Shown: piece after piece, positions 33,685 to 44,542 of the stretch
How the letters are laid out: every line of letters begins with the position of its first letter
Numbering within the stretch: the stretch's first letter is position 1
Assembly (NCBI GenBank): GCA_900175165.2
Contig: FWWN02000432.1
Location: forward strand, 62,001-126,000
Direction: 5' to 3'
DNA length: 64,000 bases
Origin: Rhizomucor pusillus
Taxonomy: Eukaryota > Mucoromycota > Mucoromycetes > Mucorales > Lichtheimiaceae
Notes under the pieces: generated by a model
The model's input: only the letters and a program-made list of their open reading frames with translations
Database searches by the model: none
Told to the model about the DNA's origin: nothing
Translations under genes and position numbers: made by a program

Positions 33685-34751
33685 ATGCAATATGCCGACC
33701 AGCAACGATTAAACAAGGAGTTGACTCTTTCCGTCATCGACTCGTCCGGTCGACAAATAAGTCTACTGAATGACAACACTATTCATTCGCCAGCAACTGA
33801 ATACCCACACAACAAAGAGCCATATTCTCCCTCGTCGTCGTCATCATCTGACGAAGTTGTCCAAGCTTCCGCCAAACCTCCTCTAGCAAAAGCTACACAG
33901 TCATCCGAACAAAATACCAGGCGGAAATACCACTGTGCTGAGCCAGGATGTAATAAGAGTTTCACAACGAGGTTTGTATTATCTAATCAACGCTAACGGG
34001 GGTTCGATTTGTTAACATCATGAAATTTTTTAGCGGCCACCTTGCTCGACATAACCGCATCCATACAGGCGAGAAGAACTTCCCTTGCCTATTTCCCGGA
34101 TGCCAGTCTCGATTTTCTCGCCAGGATAATATGATGCAACATTATCGTACACACATGTCTCCAAAATCCAGACGTACTCAACGGAAATCTGGTGCACAAA
34201 GCATCTTTGAAGATGAGCCCCGACCGCGGCCAAGGTTGCACGCTCATCACAGAATCCGCTCAGACCCTTACCAAGTCGATCCGCCCCTGACTATTGATCA
34301 GCACTTGAGCAACTATCATCGATCGCTGCTATCACCGACTCGCAGCAACAAAGCTTCGCCCTTGTCGCAAGTGACCACCGCATCCTCCTCGAGTGCAATA
34401 TCCGAAAAGACGAACAATATTTCTCCCATTAACGGTGTTACCACTTCCTCTCCTTCTGCTCCTTCTTCCACCATCACGCCGAATATTACCCAACAACACC
34501 AGCAAACGAATCACCCGCAACAAGTACAACCGCCTCCGTCTCCTTTTGTAAACACCACATTTTACCAACATCGACCTCTGAAGCTAAATGCACCTGCCGG
34601 TCAGGCTCCATTTCCTTTCACCTTGCTACATCCTCCTGTAGTACTTCCTAAGTCGCAGCAAGAAAAAGAGGGTCAACGTGAATCATCGGAGAAGGACAAG
34701 TCAGCACAAAACCTGATGCAGTTAGCACATGTTGTCAGCACTTTTGGTTAA
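33685..34751 (+). CDS. NRG1-like C2H2 zinc-finger transcription factor
   Basis: Exons are 33685-33971 and 34034-34751: 334 aa. Two adjacent C2H2 fingers span about residues 82-140: YHCAEPGCNKSFTT, SGHLARHNRIHTGEKNF and PCLFPGCQSRFSRQDNMMQH. The FTTSGHLARHNRIHTGEKN core and FSR-D-N--QHYRTH second finger are the signature of fungal Nrg1/Nrg2-type factors, which act as DNA-binding partners of the Tup1-Ssn6 corepressor in glucose repression and filamentation. The role here is inferred from that. The rest is Ser/Pro/Gln-rich and low in complexity. The intron splits the first finger between FTT and SGHLARH. The leader is T/C-rich. Confidence 0.87.
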
Positions 34752-35094
34752 AATCGTAACTGTTTGAAAACTTTTAATCAGAAAAAATGTATATACAATA
34801 ACCATATTGCAAGCTTCTTGTTTGCCTTCCTCCTTCTTTCGATTATCCACGCAGCTATCTCGCATGTGAATGGACGCCTGTATCAAGATTGTTGATGTCA
34901 TTGGATACAGGCAACAACACTTTGCTTCCTTTTCCGTACGTCTGATATCATTGCCTACTTTCCAAAAACATTTTTCGGCATATATCCCATGTCAAGCCAT
35001 CGTTTGGGAGAACTGAGTTGGTCGGAATGAAAGAACGGTCAAAAAACGCCTTCCAAGCTAAGCATCGTGCAAGTTTTTCCAAGCAGAGAGTAAT
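34752..35094. other. Intergenic between tandem genes
   Basis: 343 bp with the 3' UTR of the zinc-finger gene and the promoter of the SP-RING gene. A short inverted pair at about 34874-34909 (GCCTGTATC / GATACAGGC) could act near the transcript end. Confidence 0.3.
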
Positions 35095-36801
35095 ATGCAA
35101 AGCACCTCCATTGGTGTCAAGCTCAGCAGATTTGATACCACGGCGAGCAGCGGCAGCAGACGGTTAGCACGCACTGCTATGCCCGGCAGACCTCGCCGAT
35201 TCAAGTTCGCTCGTCCGATCCTGACGATCGATCAAATGCAAGAGATTGGACGATCGATAGGATGCAAGAACTTGAGGCAGTCTGTCGAGTTCTTCTCGGT
35301 AAGAATGATAAATTAACGTGTTTTGTATGAGATATACAAATTGGATGGTCGAATGTAAACCAGGAACCGTCGAATCTATTCACTTTAAGCAAAGCAAAAC
35401 TCTCGACTGTACACGAACTGTTATTCAAGTATGGCTTGACGACAAAGAAGGTACCTGCTCATCACCCGAAACAAAACGACCGGGCGCGATTCCTTTACAA
35501 TATCATATACCCTGGGCAACCACTGTGGCGAACGCGCAATCAAGCTCTTCGTCAGCTGCGTGAAAGGTAAAGATAGTAGGGGGTGGAAGGCACCGCGCAC
35601 CAAAAAAATTAGGACCGGATATTGATTTCGCTCATGTGACCCAACTTGACTAGTCGAAAGCCTGAGCTTTTGGCATACGATTTGGTTCCATCCAGCGACT
35701 TTTTTGAGATAGATCAAGAAGTTGTGCATATATCAATAGACGAACATTTGCAGGAAGAAGATGACGATTGCACGTTGCGGATATCCTTGCCTACACGAAA
35801 CTTTATGAAAACCAAGCGGCAGGAAGGCCAGCGATACTTTATGTATCTGTGGCAGACGCGGCGGGTCCTGTGGGTTCCGCAAGTTGAATTTTTGACAACT
35901 GCCACGGCGGTTAAATCCGTTGATGATAAGAACCAATGGACGGAACCTGATCAGGTAAGCCAGTATTCCCCCATTGTAGAACCTTGGGATGGGGACATGT
36001 CGGATAGTCGACTAACTTTTGGCCTATCTTCCAGCGTCTGATAGATGGCGGCTTCAGACACATCGATCTGACGGAAAAGATCGACTGGGACACTGCTCTA
36101 GCAGACAAGACAATCGATATTTATTTGCGCCGGGCGCCCGGTACCAACAATATCAAAGACGTGTCTGTGTGTACAGCGTGGCAAAAACATCCTTCCGAGG
36201 TACAGATCATCGTCATCCTAGCCGTATGGGAATTCCTATTATTAATCCATTGTTCAAATAGCTTGTCAGCCAGCTCTATGTGCAGTCCTCTTCCATCTGT
36301 ATAGCTAACGCGATCGATGCAACTAAAACCAAAGCTTCGAACCTCCAAAGCAAGATTGCCCGTTTGCTCGACGAATGCCCGCTTAATGACCGAGATGATG
36401 TCGAGAAAACACAGCAAATGTTTCACGCGTGTACTGATGCATTCCCAAATAGTGCAAGGCACTTATCGGGCGGCAGTGCAGCGACGGACGGGACCGATGA
36501 GGATGAAGATATTGTGCTTGGCGACCAAGTCGTTCCGTTGACAGACCCTATTACGCTGGCACGGGTAGAGCATCCTGCACGGGGTATCTATTGTTCTCAT
36601 ATTCCTTGCTTTGACGCCAAGATATTCTTTGAATGCAACTTTGCTCGACGGAACTGGCAGTGCCCGATCTGCAGTGTGAATATCAAGGGAATTCACGAAC
36701 TTTATATCGACCGCGATATGGCGAAGGCTTTAGCGGCCTTTCCAAAAGAAACACGGCTTATCATGCGCGATGGTAATTTTACTTCCGGTCAAGAAGACTG
36801 A
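35095..36801 (+). CDS. SP-RING (MIZ) zinc-finger protein, PIAS/Siz-like SUMO E3 ligase candidate
   Basis: Exons are 35095-35298, 35364-35566, 35654-35954, 36035-36199 and 36262-36801: 470 aa. The SP-RING is clear at about residues 381-442: VVPLTDPITLARVEHPARG, YCSHIPCFDAKIFFEC and WQCPICSVNIKGIHELYID. Its C-H-C-C zinc ligands and the PARG--C-H--CFD signature define Siz/PIAS ligases that bind Ubc9 and promote SUMO transfer in the nucleus. An N-terminal basic patch (GRPRRFKFARP) precedes a helical stretch with SAP-like spacing (LSKAKLSTVHELLFKYGLTT). The middle (about 137-290) fits a PINIT-like region but is divergent. The Mms21 type is less likely, being shorter. The mobile element begins about 180 bp after the stop codon. 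Confidence 0.85.
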
Positions 36802-36984
36802 TGATTAGTTTTTCCTTGTCTTTTCTTCGTAACACGCTAGATAACTCTACAAGTTTCCCGGTTACCACGCATCATCAGTCCCCTTTGTCGATGTATGCGT
36901 AAACCATATGTATATACATGTTCTCTTGAATACCGTAGAAAATGCATCTTGTAATACATACCATGCCAAAATTACCATTTCTGC

Positions 36985-37337
36985 ACAGTATCTTCAGGGT
37001 TTTAAGGCGCGCCTTGTGGGAACCACAAATCGCAGCCCGGGAAATTTTTGGTCCGCTTTTTTGAAAAATTAAGGCGCATGCCCAGAAAATTTTGATCGGT
37101 TTGGCAGACCTTTCTCCAATGGATAAAACGAAAAGCAGAGAAGCTAAATATAGCGATCCCCGGCTTCGAAGCTTTTGCATCTTTCTTTCCATTTGTAAAG
37201 CCAAAGTTACTCTTTTAGGCTAACAAGCGTTTTCATGCTTCGCTTCGCTCGCTGCGCTTGATTCGCTAAAGCTCATGGCTGATCTGAGTCTGTAGAATAA
37301 ACTCGCTTGGCCTTCATAAACCTCCATTCGATGGCGC
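36985..37337 (+). repeat. Left terminal inverted repeat (353 bp)
   Basis: Begins ACAGTATCTTCAGGG and pairs with the reverse complement of 44190-44542 without indels. The only difference seen by eye is CCATTCG here against CCGTTCG in the other copy, near the inner end. Open frames inside both copies translate identically, but this merely reflects repeat identity and they are not genes. Confidence 0.9.
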
Positions 37338-37849
37338 TCGATGGGAATATACCCTTGACTTGGTGTTAGCGCTCCTGCGTCGCGGCGCACATGCGCCCGC
37401 AATTTTCGGTTTAGTTCATAGCAGTAGCGCTCATCTTTTTATCTCCTGAACATGTCGGAGCGCCCTGGCGTCGCGCAAAAACACCAGGGTTTTCGGGAAT
37501 ACAGATGCTGAATACCCAAAAATTTTCAAAGTCGAGTTCTTCGGATTGGTGTCTGTTCTGTCTGCCAAACTCCAAAAGTGAACATTAATTTTGTAGCCAT
37601 TTCGTGTTATACACTCTTCCATCCAACACATATGGATGATGTATAAATTAATTAACTGTGCGCCACCCACTCCTCAAACCGCTACAGCCTCCAGAAAAAA
37701 AAGATGCTTCCACAGCGATTTTTTCGAATTTGAGGGCCCACCGGCCAATGACAGAGGAGAAACGCTTTCCAAACGTGGATTTTAGCGCTCAAAGAGGAAT
37801 GTTACACAGGTTATTTTTTAATAGAGTCTGTGTTCAGTGATAGTCCGAA
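37338..37849. other. Element interior, no coding content recognised
   Basis: About 0.5 kb between the left repeat and the first coding remnant. GC-rich at its start, with small palindromic stretches; no domain seen in any frame. Confidence 0.35.
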
Positions 37850-39135
37850 TGCACCATATGTACATACTAATCTGTTTTTTTGATGTGAGGGTAAGGGATG
37901 GTGGGAGAGAGATGGTGGTATCTTGGGACGATAAGGAAAAGTCAGGGTCGTCGCCCAGGGTCTGCTGCTGGTGGTTTTTGATTTGTTCCATTGTCTCCCT
38001 CGCAACAGCATGCGAATCAAATTGTGATCAGAACTGCAGTGATGTTATGTCAGTGAGTCGGTGTACTAACCTTGGTTTTCAGCTTCAGCTTCATTATAGG
38101 GAACAGCTCCGCGATGATCAATGCTGGGCTCCTTGGGATTTCGTACTCGTCGGTATTGAGAAGGCGGCAGACATAACCACCACGGCAATCGAGCATCAAC
38201 ACCTGCATCAGTGTGCCTGAAGAAAAAATGGGTAAGCAAATTGCCTAGAATGTTAGGTACAGTGATGATGTCTTACTGTTGTGGTTTAGGGCGACAACTC
38301 TCAGAGCGCGAGCAAGCGAGATTGCATTTTTTCCCTTGCTCAATGCTCGGTTGAGCATGTCTTTTAATATTTTGGGAGGTGGAGCTGTCGTTCAACGATC
38401 TCTTTCTTTCCAATTCCACCGACATCATCCTTGCTGCACTCACTAACGGCGAAGTCCAGACCATCCTTCATAACGAGCATATCCGGTCGCACTGACCGCT
38501 GTTGCTCCTCGATGGGTCTGGCGCCACTGATCGCCCTCTTCGCATTGATCCTGACCAGTGTGGACATGCATGTTCGGTCACTTTCAAATCATAAGTTTGT
38601 GAGCACAAAAAAATGTACGTATCACAAAAAAACTTACCGCCCTGTCACCGCCAAGTCATCGTAGCACTTATCAAGATTGCTCCAGCAACGCACGACAAAG
38701 TCCATCTCCGTTCCTTGGCTGATGATCTCGGTAAGGTTTCCTTGCAGGTACAGGTTTAGATGGTCGAGTAACGTTCTTTGTATCCAATCTTGATCGGGTT
38801 GGGACCGGGGGTCAAAAAGCCGAGTTCTGTCACAGACTTCCAGAGTGTGTCGAAGACCTTGTTACCATCCATTGTCGTCGTCCATCGCTCTCGCCAACAG
38901 AAACCGACGCCGCACAATGCTCGAAAACGTTCTGCACATCCCGTTCCAAGGGTGGCAGCTTTGGATTGCCAGTGCTCATGATGGTCTGCAGCTTGTCACC
39001 GGTAAATTCATCTCTCCAGCACGGGTCGCTGACGTCAAGTATGAAGGAATGGACGGCACTATGGAGGTGATCCAAGTTTAGTTGGAGTTGGGAGCTGGCG
39101 CTCCAAATGGGGAAGGATTCTGTGGGTGGAGGCAT
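37850..39135 (-). pseudogene. Decayed copy of a repeated Mucoromycota protein of unknown function
   Basis: Minus-strand fragments in several frames: DPCWRDEFTGDKLQTIMSTG and LPPLERDVQNVFEHC (frame of 39135-38830), then NKVFDTLWKSVTELGFLTPG and GYKERYSTI ending in a stop, then after a frame shift LLDHLNLYLQGNLTEII and MDFVVRCWSNLDKCYDD, then a further decayed part. The shape recalls a multi-copy hypothetical protein common in mucoralean genomes; this is from memory and unverified. The frame changes and stops mean it is dead. It has no known function and may be cargo or a second transposon gene. Confidence 0.5.
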
Positions 39136-39239
39136 GGAGGTGAATCCTAGCGAATTGGTACCGATGCATATGGGTCGTTTTTAGAAATCCACCGGGCCAT
39201 CTTTTTGGATGAGGCCCCATATTTTTGCTCATAGTGGTA

Positions 39240-40466
39240 AAGACTACGGGATACGACAGCAATTTTAAGAAAAATTGCTTGAAAGGATTCAGCAGCAAAA
39301 GTCAACAAGAAGTCTTGCTTAAAGCTGTTGAGAACATCATCTATTCGAAAAGCATGAGGACTTTTGAGGCTGCTAAACGCGAGTACATTGAAATTGCACA
39401 ATTCAGTTGTAAGACTAATATAATTGTTGACTATCTTAATTAGTGAGTTACTGCTTCCATAATTAGTGAAGCAATTTATGTCACTAATTGATGATTATTA
39501 GCATGCTGAAAAAGCAAAAAAAAAAGGGTTGGAGCCTATACGAAAGAGCTGTTGCATTTTGGCACCATTACTACTCAACGCGTAGAAGGGGCGCACGCTG
39601 TGATCAAGAATACGTTGAATTCTTCTGGTAGTCTTGGCAATGCTCTTGCAAGAAATAATACCTGTATCCGTCACCAGGTATATCCTATTTCTTATTTCAT
39701 TCAAAAATAATATATTGATTGCTTGCTTTGATCAGAGTGAAATGATAGAATTGCACAATGACCAGGAAAAATTTGGCCGAGATCCATTTCTCAACAAGCT
39801 TTTGGAGAATTTACCTGGTAAAGTCTCACGTTACGCGATCTATCAGATCAAACGTGAACTTCCGCATGTACAGCAAGAACAGAGAGAAACTGCCAAAGGA
39901 CGCGATTGTAGAATTCGCAAGAATTTCTGCTTGCCATGTCGTCAGCTGTTGCCTTACAAGCGTTCTGTGCCACTATCAACAATTGCAAGTCGATGGTTGC
40001 TCTACGAAGACTGTGTAGAAGGCATTTTTACTATATAATGCAACATGAAATTAAAGACAAAAGTAGTGTTACCACAGACTGAAGAGAAAACGACTTCTGT
40101 AGCTGCGACGTTGAGTGAAAAAACAAGGGAAAACTGTACGAGTTCGAACAGCGGTTTTTACACATGGCTGATGACCAACAACGAAGAATATCTTCTAGAA
40201 CAGCTAACCGCAATTATGGAAAAGCCCGTTTCATCAACATTAGGAGAGCTAAAAGAGCCTACACATGTAGTGCCTAAAGGAAGAACAAAAGGTACAAAAC
40301 GCAGCGCAACAGCAGTTGAAATATTAGAAGAAAAAATCAAAAACGAAGAAAAGAAAGCCATTAAACGGCAAAAATCGTCAAAGAATACAACATCAAAAAC
40401 CATTTCGGCAATACCAAAAATACGACTGATTGTGAAGGAACCGCAAGCTTTACCTGTAGAAAAGTA
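39240..40466 (+). pseudogene. MULE (Mutator-like) transposase, C-terminal part, broken
   Basis: The diagnostic block is at 39543-39677: KELLHFGTITTQRVEGAHAV and IKNTLNSSGSLGNALA. The LHFG-TTT-RVEG-H---K pattern is typical of MULE/FHY3-type transposases. An intact 58-nt intron (39678-39735) leads to EMIELHNDQEKFGRDPF, the degenerate zinc-knuckle-like CLPCRQLL and VPLSTIASRWLLYED, ending at 40036-40038. A following frame (40045-40467) has PTHVVPKGRTKGTKRSATA, the usual basic MULE tail. Upstream (39225-39443) a helical segment without the DDE residues is interrupted by stops and an A-run. The N-terminal catalytic part was not found, so the copy cannot be active. Confidence 0.72.
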
Positions 40467-40517
40467 AATAAAAAACAGACGGTTGCAGGATATTTTAACT
40501 AACTGTATCTTAAGCAA

Positions 40518-41012
40518 ATGGATCTTGCAGTTTTCAAATCTAATGGATCATTGGCGTTCATATTGACCCACTCATCCCTACTACAATGGTTCAATCCATA
40601 CATAACTGGTGATGGCAACTGTGAGTTCAGAGCACTAGCTAAGTCTATTAAAAACGATCAAGAGCAATGGAAGCTAATCAAATTGGCTATGTGCAACCGT
40701 CTTCGTACACACTTAGACTTGTATCAGAGAGCATTGTCATATGACACAGCGGCATTGTTGAAGATCTTTGAATGTCAAGACTCGCCATGCTCACCAGAGC
40801 ATTGGTTTGTTGTTCCTGATTGCGCACAGATTGCTGCTGACACATTCAACACACCGATAGCAGTTTATAGTGGCACAGGGAGCAACCCACAAACTTTTCT
40901 TCCATTGGGAATGCCATAACGAGCGACTGTACGTCCAATTGTATTGCAACTGATCAACGGTAATCACTTCGTGCTTGTCAATCTCACACCTAATATCACA
41001 TCATATCCCTGA
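40518..41012 (+). pseudogene. OTU-type cysteine protease domain, interrupted
   Basis: The frame shows ITGDGNCEFRALAKSIKNDQ with the catalytic Cys in GDGNC. After an in-frame TAA at 40917-40919 the same frame continues RPIVLQLINGNHFVLVNLTP, which carries the catalytic His. Both halves fit one OTU fold of about 160 residues, so the TAA is a disabling mutation. OTU domains occur in MULE and in Helitron proteins. Its position right after the MULE tail suggests it belonged to the MULE. Confidence 0.7.
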
Positions 41013-41197
41013 CCACCTCTAAATTCCCAACATGACATGCTTGCAAAGCTCTTGGACTTGAAGATCAATGAGCTTTTTTTAATTAATTAAAAAAATAATC
41101 ACTAAACACAGACTTATCTCTCTCCTTATTACTAAATAAAAAGTCACTACATAACGGAAGCTGCTCTAAGCGTATCCCAAGTCTTTTCAAAATGAAA
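41013..41197. other. AT-rich spacer in element
   Basis: Short AT-rich stretch between the OTU and helicase remnants, a possible junction between two source elements. No feature beyond composition. Confidence 0.3.
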
Positions 41198-43985
41198 CAA
41201 CTATTAACGAGAAGACCGGTTTTGTTAAATATAAACATCCAGACAACAATCGCTCATTCACTGTCTCCAGAAATCGACCCATTGAACCAGATGATAGATG
41301 GATAGTTCCATGCAATCCGTACCTACCGATGAAGTACAATGCCCATATCAATGTCGAAGTCTGCAGCACCTCAAAAGCTGTAAAATATGTATAAAAATAC
41401 GTCTACAAGGGCCATGATCGTGCCAATGTGCGTTTGCAGAGTAGGCAGGAGCAGATTGGCGCTACAGAGGATGCTGTTGATGAAATACGGCAATGGCAAA
41501 ATTCTAGATACATTTCAAGCACTGAATGTTGCTGGAGACTTTTTGCATACCCTATTCATCAGCAATACCCTTCGATATGTTCCTTAACCGTCCATCTTCC
41601 TAATGCCCAAAACATTCTATTCCGCGATACGGACGACATAGAGCAAGTACTACAAAGAGATCATGAGACAACGTTGACTGCATGGTTTAGCTCGAATCGT
41701 CGGGACGCTTCTGCGCGAGAATACTATTATATTGATATTCCAAAGCATTATTGCTACAGAAACAAGCGATGGCATAGAAGAAGAAAACCAGCGCGTACAA
41801 TCGGACGCATATACTTTGTCCGTCCACGAGACTTCGAACGTTATTCGCTCAGACTACTGTTGCTTCACGTTAAAGGCGCTACGGATTTTAATTATCTCAA
41901 GACTGGGAATGGAACATTGTACCATACTTTTCAGGCAGCAGCAAGGGCCTGTGGTCTTCTACGGAATGGTAACAATGGGTGGAATGCTTCAAAAAAGCCG
42001 CATTGTTTCAAGTCTCAGCTTCGCAACTACGGAGATTGCTGGCTGTCATATTGACACAATGCCAACCTGCAGATCCCGCTTCCCTTTGGAACAAATTCCG
42101 AGATGAATTTTCAGCTGACTTTCAGTATAGAAGAAGGCAAAGTCTTGATAACGAGCTGCATTGTCTGACTGAAGGTCAGAAAGAAGAGTGCTACATTAAT
42201 GCCTTGCGAGAATTCGATATTTGCCTGCGGATCTATGGTTTATCATTATCCTAGCTGCCAGAAATGCCACAGCTGCCAGAAGTTGATGAAACGGTGCGTT
42301 TTCTAATGCTATTCGACGAGAACTCGACAAATATGATTCTGTTGACATGCGAGCATGTTTGCCGGATATGATTTTCAGTCTGAACGGCGACCAGCGCGCA
42401 GTTTTTGACGCTGTTATTACTGCAATTTATAACTCCAACGAGGGTGACCAGGAAAGTCGTTTATTCTTTGTGGATGGACCCGGTGGGACAGGCATATCTT
42501 TCCTATACAATGTACTTTTAACGTATGTACAGAGTCAGCGACACATTGCTCTTGCTGTAGCATCTTCTGGAATAGCAACACTGCTTTTAAAAGGTGGCAA
42601 GATGCACATTCGCGATTTAAAATCCCCGTGGAAGGCTTGAACAGTACGTCAAGATGTAGAATGCCTATACAGTCCTATGAAGCGCTATTATTACAGGCTG
42701 CCAAATTAATAACTTGGGACGAAGCAAGTATATCAAGTAGATATGCAATTGAAGCTGTAGACAGACTTCTACGCGACATAATGGGCACTGTCGACGAAAA
42801 TTTAGGAAGTGTTCGTTTTGGAGGCAAAGTTGTCCTCTTTGGGGGCGATTTCCGGCAGACCCTGCCGGTTATAAAGCATGGAGACAAGAACGCAGTTATC
42901 CGGGCGTCTCTAAAGTCGTCAGCACTCTGGCAGCACATCTTTAGAATGTCTCTCACTGTAAACATGCGCGTTCGACAGCTTCAGAATCATAATCAGAATA
43001 CACCTGCAGCCAATGGTCAGTTCTTCGCTGAATATCTCCTACGAATTGGAAATGGAGATCAGCATCCGATTCAAGGCACAACCGATTGGATTCAATTACC
43101 TCAGCAATGGTGTCGCGTAGCAAATACTTTAGACGACATCATCCATACAGCCTTTCCTTCAATACCCGGATCGCCTGATCAACATAGTTTCCTAAGTTTC
43201 CGGTGCCATCGGTAAATCAGCAATTCTTTGCACCTTGAACAAGACGGTAGACGAGATCAACGGAAGAGGAACTGTGCTGTTTCCCGGCGAAACACATACC
43301 TATCTTTCTACTGGTGAAATATTATTAGAAGGCGATGCTGAGTTATATCCTGTCGAGTTTCTCAACTCCTTGAAACCGTCAAACATCCCCCGCATCAACT
43401 TGATCTGAAGACCGGCTTGCTTATTATGCTCATCGTGAATCTTTCGCCGGAGGAAGGCCTATGCAACGGCACGAGGCTACTATGCCGCCGTTTCACAACA
43501 AATCTTATTGAAGCCGAGATCATCACAGGCCATCATGCAGGTAAACCATGAATTTAAATGTAGTATTGTACAAATTTTATAATAAGTAATCTCATGATCG
43601 TACGTCTTAATCGTTAGGCCGTATCGTATATATACCACGCATAACCATATACTCCTCCGAGTCTGAAGAGCTTCCATTCCGATTCTCCAGACATCAGTTT
43701 CCTGTCAGAGTGTCTTTCGCTATGACCATCAACAAAAGTCAAGGTCAGACACTTGATAGAGTTACCGTTTATTTGCCTACATCGGTATTTTCGCACGGAC
43801 AGCTTTATGTAGCGCTTTCTAGAGCGATTTCATCCCTGAATATCACCGTTTTCTTCCCATCATCTCCTCCACATACCTCTGAAGATGATGCCGAGCTCGC
43901 TTTTCGCGAGACCGTTGCAGCTCCGCACAATGTCCTCATGGCAAACGCCACCCGCAATATAGTTTATAAAGAAATTTTGAACTAA
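41198..43985 (+). pseudogene. Helitron-type Rep-C-terminal/Pif1-like helicase, broken
   Basis: The start of the frame resembles the middle of Helitron Rep-helicase proteins: DDRWIVPCNPYLPMKYNAHI, then NVEVCSTSKAVKYV, a TAA at 41392-41394, and KYVYKGHDRANVRL. Later blocks are LYHTFQAAARACGLL, then a Pif1-like helicase: FFVDGPGGTGISFLYNVLL (Walker A), LITWDEASI (Walker B), VVLFGGDFRQTLPVI, and near the end FAMTINKSQGQTLDRVTVYL and GQLYVALSRAISSLNI. The Walker A Lys is replaced by Ile (ATA). There are frameshifts at about 42620 and from about 43200 to 43700. The N-terminal HUH Rep motif is absent. This copy cannot encode an active helicase. Confidence 0.78.
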
Positions 43986-44044
43986 ATTGCTGCATATTCC
44001 ATTTATTCATTGAACGAGCAGCCCTCCGCAGGAGCGCGGGGTCT

Positions 44045-44066
44045 GGAGGGGGCTCCGCCCCCTTCC
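44045..44066 (+). repeat. G/C-rich hairpin after the helicase stop
   Basis: GGAGGGGGC (44045-44053) can pair with GCCCCCTTCC (44057-44066) with one bulge. Short GC-rich hairpins are typical near the 3' end of Helitrons; the CTRR terminus was not located with certainty. Confidence 0.45.
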
Positions 44067-44146
44067 AAAGAAGAAAAAAAAGGCATCTATTTTATATCTC
44101 TCACAAGCATCAATTCATGCGAGCGCCGGTCTGAATAAACCGGAAT

Positions 44147-44199
44147 TCGATGGCGCCGTGCTTGCAGTAGCGAAGCGGATGCAAGCACGGCGCCATCGA
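44147..44199 (+). repeat. Perfect 20-bp inverted repeat overlapping the inner end of the right TIR
   Basis: TCGATGGCGCCGTGCTTGCA at 44147-44166 is exactly complementary to 44180-44199, with a 13-nt loop. The right arm enters the right TIR by 10 bp. The left TIR inner end has only the last part of this motif. Confidence 0.85.
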
Positions 44200-44542
44200 A
44201 CGGAGGTTTATGAAGGCCAAGCGAGTTTATTCTACAGACTCAGATCAGCCATGAGCTTTAGCGAATCAAGCGCAGCGAGCGAAGCGAAGCATGAAAACGC
44301 TTGTTAGCCTAAAAGAGTAACTTTGGCTTTACAAATGGAAAGAAAGATGCAAAAGCTTCGAAGCCGGGGATCGCTATATTTAGCTTCTCTGCTTTTCGTT
44401 TTATCCATTGGAGAAAGGTCTGCCAAACCGATCAAAATTTTCTGGGCATGCGCCTTAATTTTTCAAAAAAGCGGACCAAAAATTTCCCGGGCTGCGATTT
44501 GTGGTTCCCACAAGGCGCGCCTTAAAACCCTGAAGATACTGT
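44190..44542 (-). repeat. Right terminal inverted repeat (353 bp)
   Basis: Reverse complement of 36985-37337, ending ...GATACTGT. It lies 177 bp before the start codon of the M20 peptidase gene, so part of that promoter may derive from the element or have been displaced by it. An adjacent hairpin (AAAATCTCA / TGAGATTTT, about 44547-44574) is outside the repeat. Confidence 0.9.

Larger units (their letters stand above)
36985..44542. mobile_element. 7.6-kb TIR-bounded composite element (MULE-OTU plus Helitron-type helicase)
   Basis: Defined by two 353-bp inverted repeats (36985-37337 and 44190-44542) that match along their whole length with one mismatch noticed. Between them lie, left to right: a broken minus-strand gene (37850-39135), MULE transposase remnants (39240-40466), an OTU protease-like frame (40518-41012) and a Helitron-type Rep/helicase frame (41198-43985). 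All coding parts have stops or frameshifts. The flanks (ATTTCTGC before 36985, AACAAAAT after 44542) do not match, so no target-site duplication is visible. The element sits in a roughly 360-bp gap between the SP-RING gene and the M20 peptidase gene. MULEs normally have long TIRs and 8-11 bp duplications; Helitrons have no TIRs. The combination suggests a MULE that captured a Helitron, or nested insertion. Confidence 0.8.

Noticed and set aside
36875..37204. 109-codon minus ORF, repeated almost exactly at 44323-44544 (+)
   Set aside because: It is open in both TIR copies only because the repeats are identical; it runs across the TIR edge, has no domain, and differs in its C-terminus outside the repeat.
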